A DNA stretch of 9,824 nt. It comes from Azonexaceae bacterium (lineage in GTDB: Bacteria; Pseudomonadota; Gammaproteobacteria; Burkholderiales; Rhodocyclaceae). Position 1 is the first letter of the stretch, and every line of letters starts with the position of its first letter. Location of the stretch: positions 1 through 9,824 of the forward strand of contig SSTA01000174.1 of assembly GCA_009469685.1 (NCBI GenBank). Direction: 5' to 3'. Below the pieces are notes generated by a model. That model did not search any database, had not been told where the DNA came from, and saw only the letters and a program-made list of their open reading frames with translations. Below are positions 4,951 to 9,824 of the stretch, one piece after another. Made by a program: the position numbers and the translations under genes.

Positions 4951-7900
4951 TTACTCCGCCAGGCCCATCAGATCGGCGTTTCCGCCCACCGCTGCCGTAT
5001 TGACCGTCAATACCCGTTCGCACATCAATCTGTACAGAGCGATCGGCTCGCTTGCCGCTTCAGCCACGACTACCGGTATACGCGGCCCCTGCCAGACCGC
5101 CGCCCGCCGACGCCAGGCCCCGTAGTCCGACGAATCCACGAGGATTCCAGCAATCGGCTCGGCGGATTCAGCATCAGCGTGGTCGAGAACCTCGGCAGGC
5201 AAATCGGCGGGTAGCGGAAACTCCGGCGGCGCGAGAAATCGATTCCCGCTCGCGAGACAAACCGCAATCTGCACCAACTGGCTATCCCGGTTCCGGCCCG
5301 TACAGAGGATCGTTCCCCGCGGTGCCCAGCGCAGGTTGTTGGCCTCCCCGGTCGGGCCCGGAAGGCGTATTTCCCAACCCCGCGGGCTCGCCTCTGCAAG
5401 GCGGCGGCAGCACTGGGCGAATTCCGTCAGGCCATGACCCAGCGCCCAGCGGGCCAGGGATTCGATTTCAGGATGTTTCTGATCGGGTGCGGTACGCGCG
5501 AATCCCAAGGCTTCCCAGTCGGGCATGGCAATTCCCATCAGGGAAGGCAGGGTAATCGGCCCGCCCGCTTTGGGGCCCGTTCCCGAGAGCCCCTCGCCCC
5601 CGAAGGGCTGGACCCCGACCACGGCTCCGATCTGATTGCGGTTCACGTAGATATTGCCGGCCCGGACCGTCCCAGCCAACGCAACGACGGTCTCGTCAAT
5701 GCGACTGTGAATGCCGAAGGTGAGGCCGTATCCCATGCCATTGATGCGCTCGGCGAGTTCTCCCATGTGGTCCGCGGGAAAACGAAGGACATGGACCACG
5801 GGACCGAAGATTTCCCCCGGGATATCCTCGATCCGCTCGATCTCTACGAGCGCCGGAGCACACATCAGACCAGCGGACGGCGCCGACTTCGGCGACCGAA
5901 AGATCCCATGGCCCGCCCTGCCCATCGCCTCCAGGTGCTTTTCGACCGCGTCGCGCGCCTGGGCATCGATCAGCGGCCCCAGGTCGGTAGCAAAGTCCGC
6001 CGGGTCGCCCACGCGCAACTCGGCCATGGCCGCCTGCAACAGTTCTACTGTTGTCTCGGCGATCTCTTCCTGGAGGCACAGCAGGCGCAATGCCGAGCAG
6101 CGTTGGCCGGCCGAGTCGAATCCCGCTGCGAGGACATCTCGGACCACTTGTTCCGGCAAGGAAGAGGAATCGACGACAAGTGCATTGACACCACCGGTCT
6201 CAGCGACCAGGAACGGCCCTTCCGCGGGGCCCGTTCGCCCCGCCAAACACCCGTCGATTTCCCGTGCGACCGCCGATGAACCGGTAAAGAGCACACCCCC
6301 GATACCCGGATCCTCCACCAGCATTCGCCCGATGGCACCATCCCCAGGAATCAACTGCAAAGCCGCAGCCGGAATCCCGGCCCTGAGGAGGAGGTCCACC
6401 GCTCGGTCGGCAATGAGGGGGGTCTGTTCCGCCGGCTTGGCAATCACCGGATAACCGGCTGCCAGAGCGGCCGCAATCTGCCCGATGAAAATAGCCAAGG
6501 GAAAATTCCAGGGGCTGATGCAGGCCACTGGCGCTGCCGGCCTCCGGCTCACCTCAGGCTCCAGACTCCTGAGGCGCGCCGCGTAATAGCGGAGGAAATC
6601 GACCGCCTCCCGAATCTCGCCCAGGGCATTTCCCCAAGTCTTACCCGCTTCCCGCACCAACAGGGCGAACAGTACCTCTTGATCCGCCTCGATTGCCATT
6701 GCCGCCGCCTCCAACAGCCGCGCCCGCCGGTGCGGCGATTCGGCGGCCCAGAGCGGCGCAAACTCTCGCGCCCGAGCCACGGCCAGCGCCACCAGGCGGC
6801 CATCGCCTTCGACGACTTCGCCAATCCGCTCCTTGGCGTTGGCCGGGTTGAACATTGGTCGACCGGCTCCTTCGTCCACACTGGATTCGGCAATCCGGGG
6901 GCGACAGGACCAACCATGACCTCGCGCAGCGGCCAAGTATCCGGCAAGGCGATCCAGGGTCGCCTCGTCGGCCAGATCCTCGCCTCGGGAATTGACCCGC
7001 TCGACGCCGAACAAAGCCGCTGGCAGGGGAACTTGAGGATGGGGTTTGCCCGCGGTGGTGGCAATGCGTTCGAGAGGATCGGCGATCAGATCATCAAGCG
7101 CCACGCCGTCGTCCACCAAGCGATGGACGAAGGAGGTGTTGGCGCCGTTCTCCAACAATCGCCGCACCAGGTAGGGCAGCAGCGTGCGGTGGCTCCCGAC
7201 CGGAGCGTAGATCCGGACACGGTGCCGCAGGGACGACAGAGCTGAGACCTGGTCGTAAAGCGCCTCCCCCATACCGTGTAGACACTGGAATTCGTAGTCG
7301 AGCACCCCGCGATCCCTGGCCAGCGCGGCAACTGCCGCCACGGTATGGGCATTGTGGGTCGCGAATTGTGGATAAACGGTATCGGCGCCATCCAACACGC
7401 GCGCGGCGCAGACCAGATACGACAAATCCGTATGCACCTTGCGCGTGAAGACCGGGTAGTCGGAAACGCCTTCCACCTGGGCACGCTTGATTTCCCCATC
7501 CCAGTATGCGCCCTTGACCAGCCGCACCATGAGCCGACGCCCGCTCCCGCGGGCCAGAGCGACCAGATGATCCACCACCTGCGGCGCGCGCTTCTGGTAA
7601 GCCTGAACGACAAACCCCAGTCCCGCCCAGTCCGCGAGTTCGGGAAGCGCCACAAGCGCTTCCAGGAGATCGAGGGAAAGTTCCAAACGATCCGACTCCT
7701 CGGCGTCGATCGAAAGCCCGATGGACCACTGCCGAGCCCGCCGCGCAAGTTCGGCCAGACTGGAGAGCAATTCGTCGAGCACCCGTTCGCGCTGAGAGCG
7801 GCAGTAGCGAGGATGGAGGGCGGAAAGCTTGACCGAAACGCCAGGGCCGGCATGGACGCCGACACCACCTGCCGCCCGCCCGACTGCATTGATGGCCGCA

Positions 7901-8562
7901 GCATAGGCCTCGAAGTAGCGCCTGGCGTCCGCCGATGTCAGGGCAGCCTCGCCCAGCATATCGAAGGAATGAACGTAGCCCCGCCGGGAGCTCTCGCGGC
8001 TGCGGGCGAGCGCCGCGTCGATGTCCTCGCCCATCACGAAGCGCTCCCCAAGCAATTCGACGCCGAAGGCGAGCATGCGTCGCACCAAGGGCTCGCCTCC
8101 CTTGACCAACGCGCGGGACAGGGCGTTTCCTAGCTTGCTGGCACTGACGCTGGAAGCCAATCGTCCCGTCACCATCAATCCCCAGGCAGCGGCATTGACG
8201 AAGAGTGAAGGGCTGTGGCCCAAGTGAGCCTGCCAATCTCCCCGAGCCAGTTTGTCGCGGATCAGCCGGTCCGTCGTGCCGGCATCGGGGATGCGCAACA
8301 GTGCCTCGGCAAGACAGAGCAACGCCACGCCTTCCTGGCTGGTGAGCGCAAATTCCTGCATCAAGCTGTCCAGACCGGCACTTCCGCGGCGCTCTTTGCG
8401 GACCGCCAAGACCAGGTCGCTCGCCGAGCGGGCGACGGCAGCACGTTCATAGGGCCGCCGCCGCAACTCGGTTGCCAGACTGGCGACCACTTCAGACTCG
8501 TCAGCGCGGCACACCCCCGCAATTGCAGCTCGGGTAGCCCATGGCTTGTTGATTGGAGACAT
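4951..8562 (-). CDS. putA: Bifunctional proline dehydrogenase / L-glutamate gamma-semialdehyde dehydrogenase PutA (no RHH domain)
   Basis: PutA oxidises proline to glutamate in two steps, feeding FADH2 electrons to the quinone pool at the inner membrane and reducing NAD+. The 1203-residue protein has an N-terminal helical region (about 1-190), an FAD-binding proline dehydrogenase barrel (about 190-490; SIDAEESDRLE 284-294, LVKGAYWDGEIKRAQ 348-362, EFQCLHGMGE 424-433, YAPVGSHRTLLPYLVRRL 452-469, ENGANTSF 471-478) and an aldehyde dehydrogenase (about 565-1020; PWNFP 684-688, LFTGS 758-762, base E788 in AETGG, catalytic C822 in GQRCS, PFGGEGLSGTG 986-996). The C-terminal domain ends with the usual VNTAAVGGNADLM. 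The ribbon-helix-helix repressor domain of E. coli PutA (1320 residues) is absent, so this is a non-autoregulating form that retains the C-terminal domain. The ATG at 8562 has AGGA 8 bases upstream. No putP transporter is adjacent. It is divergent from the HD-GYP gene. Confidence 0.96.
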   Translation of the reverse strand: MSPINKPWATRAAIAGVCRADESEVVASLATELRRRPYERAAVARSASDLVLAVRKERRGSAGLDSLMQEFALTSQEGVALLCLAEALLRIPDAGTTDRLIRDKLARGDWQAHLGHSPSLFVNAAAWGLMVTGRLASSVSASKLGNALSRALVKGGEPLVRRMLAFGVELLGERFVMGEDIDAALARSRESSRRGYVHSFDMLGEAALTSADARRYFEAYAAAINAVGRAAGGVGVHAGPGVSVKLSALHPRYCRSQRERVLDELLSSLAELARRARQWSIGLSIDAEESDRLELSLDLLEALVALPELADWAGLGFVVQAYQKRAPQVVDHLVALARGSGRRLMVRLVKGAYWDGEIKRAQVEGVSDYPVFTRKVHTDLSYLVCAARVLDGADTVYPQFATHNAHTVAAVAALARDRGVLDYEFQCLHGMGEALYDQVSALSSLRHRVRIYAPVGSHRTLLPYLVRRLLENGANTSFVHRLVDDGVALDDLIADPLERIATTAGKPHPQVPLPAALFGVERVNSRGEDLADEATLDRLAGYLAAARGHGWSCRPRIAESSVDEGAGRPMFNPANAKERIGEVVEGDGRLVALAVARAREFAPLWAAESPHRRARLLEAAAMAIEADQEVLFALLVREAGKTWGNALGEIREAVDFLRYYAARLRSLEPEVSRRPAAPVACISPWNFPLAIFIGQIAAALAAGYPVIAKPAEQTPLIADRAVDLLLRAGIPAAALQLIPGDGAIGRMLVEDPGIGGVLFTGSSAVAREIDGCLAGRTGPAEGPFLVAETGGVNALVVDSSSLPEQVVRDVLAAGFDSAGQRCSALRLLCLQEEIAETTVELLQAAMAELRVGDPADFATDLGPLIDAQARDAVEKHLEAMGRAGHGIFRSPKSAPSAGLMCAPALVEIERIEDIPGEIFGPVVHVLRFPADHMGELAERINGMGYGLTFGIHSRIDETVVALAGTVRAGNIYVNRNQIGAVVGVQPFGGEGLSGTGPKAGGPITLPSLMGIAMPDWEALGFARTAPDQKHPEIESLARWALGHGLTEFAQCCRRLAEASPRGWEIRLPGPTGEANNLRWAPRGTILCTGRNRDSQLVQIAVCLASGNRFLAPPEFPLPADLPAEVLDHADAESAEPIAGILVDSSDYGAWRRRAAVWQGPRIPVVVAEAASEPIALYRLMCERVLTVNTAAVGGNADLMGLAE

Positions 8563-8588
8563 GGCGATTTCCTGCTGGGACCCCGTTC

Positions 8589-8617
8589 AGGATAGTGCCG
8601 CGACAGCCGCCTTCCAA
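8589..8617 (-). promoter_or_regulatory. Weak candidate promoter of putA
   Basis: On the minus strand TTGGAA (8612-8617) and TATCCT (8589-8594) are 17 bp apart, each matching 4 of 6 consensus positions. The leader would be about 20 nt and includes the AGGAAA ribosome binding site. In GC-rich sequence such a match can arise by chance. Confidence 0.3.
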
Positions 8618-8710
8618 GCCTTGCCGACCGCGGGGTGGGCGAAACATGTTCCTCATCGACGGCGACCCGAGGCCAAAGGGCGTAAATCTTCGCGCTGCGG
8701 TGCTCTCCGG

Positions 8711-8740
8711 ATGACAATTGTCACAGCGCGGCGCGATAAT
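8711..8740 (+). promoter_or_regulatory. Sigma70 promoter of the HD-GYP response regulator gene
   Basis: ATGACA (8711-8716) and GATAAT (8735-8740), both 5-of-6 matches, are separated by 18 bp. The leader to the ATG at 8782 would be about 35 nt. The -35 lies inside a perfect 12-bp palindrome, which suggests control by a repressor or activator. Confidence 0.55.
8712..8723. promoter_or_regulatory. Perfect 12-bp palindrome, putative operator between putA and HD-GYP gene
   Basis: TGACAATTGTCA is a perfect inverted repeat lying on the -35 of the plus-strand promoter, about 150 bp upstream of putA. It is AT-rich compared with its surroundings. Its form is that expected for a dimeric regulator such as a GntR-, MarR- or TetR-type protein, but I cannot assign it. 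The rest of the 219-bp gap shows no gene. Confidence 0.45.
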
Positions 8741-8781
8741 GGAGCCCAACAGTAACCGGCTCCCGCCTGCAAGGACGCACC

Positions 8782-9824
8782 ATGGATTCGCGCCAGGCCA
8801 CCATCCTGATCGTTGACGACACGCCGGAGAACCTGACGGTGCTGGGGGAATTGCTCCAGCCCAACTATCGCGTCCGGGCTGCAAATTCGGGCCGGCGAGC
8901 CCTTCAGATTGCGGCTGCCGACCCTGCCCCCGACCTCATTCTCCTCGACGTGATGATGCCGGAGATGGACGGGTACGAGGTGATGGCCCGCCTGCGCAAC
9001 GATCCCCGCACGCGGGAAATCCCGGTGGTCTTCGTCACCGCCATGGACAGCACCGAGGCTGAGGAACGCGGACTGGACTGCGGCGCGGTCGATTACATCA
9101 CCAAACCCCTGCGGCCGGCGATTGTCCTCGCCCGAGTCCGTACCCAGCTGGAATTGAAGCAGGCGCGCGATTTGCTGCGCGATCAAAACAGTTACCTCGA
9201 AGCCGAAGTCAGCCGCCGGATGAGCGAAAACCAACTCATCCAGGAGGTGAGCATCCACGCCTTGGCCCGACTGGCCGAAACCCGGGATCCGGAAACGGGC
9301 AACCACCTGAGGCGAACCCAGGAATACGTCCGCACCCTGGCGATCAACCTACGTGCCGGCGGCCACCATACCGAAGCCCTCAGCGACAGGGCGATCGCCA
9401 CCCTGGCACGCTCCGCGCCGCTCCACGATATCGGCAAGGTGGGCATACCCGACCACATACTCCTCAAACCGGGCAAGCTGACTTCGGACGAATGGGAAAT
9501 CATGAAGACCCATGCAGCCCTGGGATCGGAAGCCATCGCCCAGGCCGAGCGGGATGCTGACGAACCGGTGGAATTCCTCGCCGTGGCCAAGGAAATCGCA
9601 CACTTCCACCACGAAAAGTGGGATGGCAGCGGCTACCCCGTAGGACTCAGGGGCGACGGAATTCCGTTGTCGGCAAGGCTCATGGCCCTGGCCGACGTTT
9701 TCGATGCCCTGATCAGCCGCCGGGTGTACAAACCCCCAATGTCCTTCGACGAGGCGAGAAGCATTATCGTCCGCGGTAGCGGAAGTCACTTCGACCCGGC
9801 AATCGTGACCGCCTTCGGCAACGC
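8782..9824 (+). CDS. REC-HD-GYP response regulator, probable c-di-GMP phosphodiesterase (3' end beyond window)
   Basis: This is a two-component output protein expected to break down cyclic di-GMP when phosphorylated by an unlinked kinase. The first 347 residues are visible. Residues 5-122 form a receiver domain with acidic D12-D13, phosphoacceptor D56 in LLDVMMPEMDGYE, T86 and K108. A helical linker (about 122-155) follows. The HD-GYP domain begins near 156 and runs to the window end. Its metal and signature residues are intact: E167 and H175 (ETRDPETGNH), H215-D216 with K219 (HDIGKVGIPD), H243, H276-H277 in FHHEKWDGSGYP (275-286), and D304. It should therefore be active. The ATG at 8782 has AAGGA 6 bases upstream and the receiver starts at once. 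It resembles RpfG in layout, but no rpfC or rpfF is visible, so I do not use that name. The missing end is probably short. Confidence 0.94.
   Translation, partial: MDSRQATILIVDDTPENLTVLGELLQPNYRVRAANSGRRALQIAAADPAPDLILLDVMMPEMDGYEVMARLRNDPRTREIPVVFVTAMDSTEAEERGLDCGAVDYITKPLRPAIVLARVRTQLELKQARDLLRDQNSYLEAEVSRRMSENQLIQEVSIHALARLAETRDPETGNHLRRTQEYVRTLAINLRAGGHHTEALSDRAIATLARSAPLHDIGKVGIPDHILLKPGKLTSDEWEIMKTHAALGSEAIAQAERDADEPVEFLAVAKEIAHFHHEKWDGSGYPVGLRGDGIPLSARLMALADVFDALISRRVYKPPMSFDEARSIIVRGSGSHFDPAIVTAFGN

Noticed and set aside
7345..8133. Long open frames antisense or out of frame inside putA (for example 7345-8133 and 5434-6279 on plus, 7094-8236 on minus)
   Set aside because: They are low-complexity, Arg/Pro/Gly-rich translations with no family motifs, explained by GC-rich codon use in putA, whose whole length shows conserved domains.
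8563..8781. Small gene or small RNA in the putA/HD-GYP gap
   Set aside because: No start with a ribosome site and sensible codon use, and no terminator-like hairpin with T-run on either strand.
1..9824. tRNA, rRNA, CRISPR, insertion sequences, phage or defence genes
   Set aside because: No cloverleaf, repeat-spacer pattern, transposase, integrase or terminal repeats were seen; genes are tightly packed housekeeping, metabolic and signalling genes.

Overview
This GC-rich window (roughly 60% by eye) looks like the chromosome of a free-living gammaproteobacterium. The left half is the neighbourhood found upstream of the ISC iron-sulfur operon in Pseudomonas/Azotobacter-type and related gammaproteobacteria: suhB, trmJ, cysE and iscR. 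The protein sequences are also gammaproteobacterial in style. I cannot name the genus; a Methylococcales-like or other high-GC gammaproteobacterium would fit.

Layout. Positions 1-206 (minus) hold the start of iscR, cut by the window edge. Positions 207-289 are its control region, with a promoter and two close matches to the type 1 IscR operator. Positions 265-1023 (minus) are cysE, serine acetyltransferase. Positions 1024-1221 separate divergent genes and contain a near-consensus sigma70 promoter for cysE overlapped by a third and best IscR operator, followed by a chain of hairpins leading into the next gene. Positions 1222-2097 (plus) encode an HDOD-domain protein. Positions 2129-2881 (minus) are trmJ, convergent with it. 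Positions 2963-3775 (plus) are suhB, divergent from trmJ, followed 39 bp later by a membrane acyltransferase 3 gene (3815-4903). Positions 4951-8562 (minus) are a large putA of the kind lacking the N-terminal DNA-binding domain. Positions 8563-8781 are a divergent control region with a perfect 12-bp palindrome over a good promoter. From 8782 (plus) to the window end runs a REC-HD-GYP response regulator, cut by the window edge.

How they fit together. CysE makes O-acetylserine for cysteine, and cysteine is the sulfur donor used by IscS. The operators suggest that IscR represses both its own operon and the adjacent cysE, so that sulfur supply is coordinated with Fe-S demand. That is the most interesting regulatory reading here. 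TrmJ and SuhB are housekeeping RNA-related proteins that habitually sit in this neighbourhood. The HDOD gene is an insertion into it, on the opposite strand between trmJ and cysE. PutA (proline to glutamate) and the HD-GYP c-di-GMP phosphodiesterase form a separate divergent pair.

No RNA genes, mobile elements, CRISPR arrays or long repeats were seen. The largest gene-free stretches are about 200-220 bp. I did not find a wholly new system. The best leads are the IscR operator on cysE, the structured leader of the HDOD gene, and the palindromic operator at the putA/HD-GYP divide.
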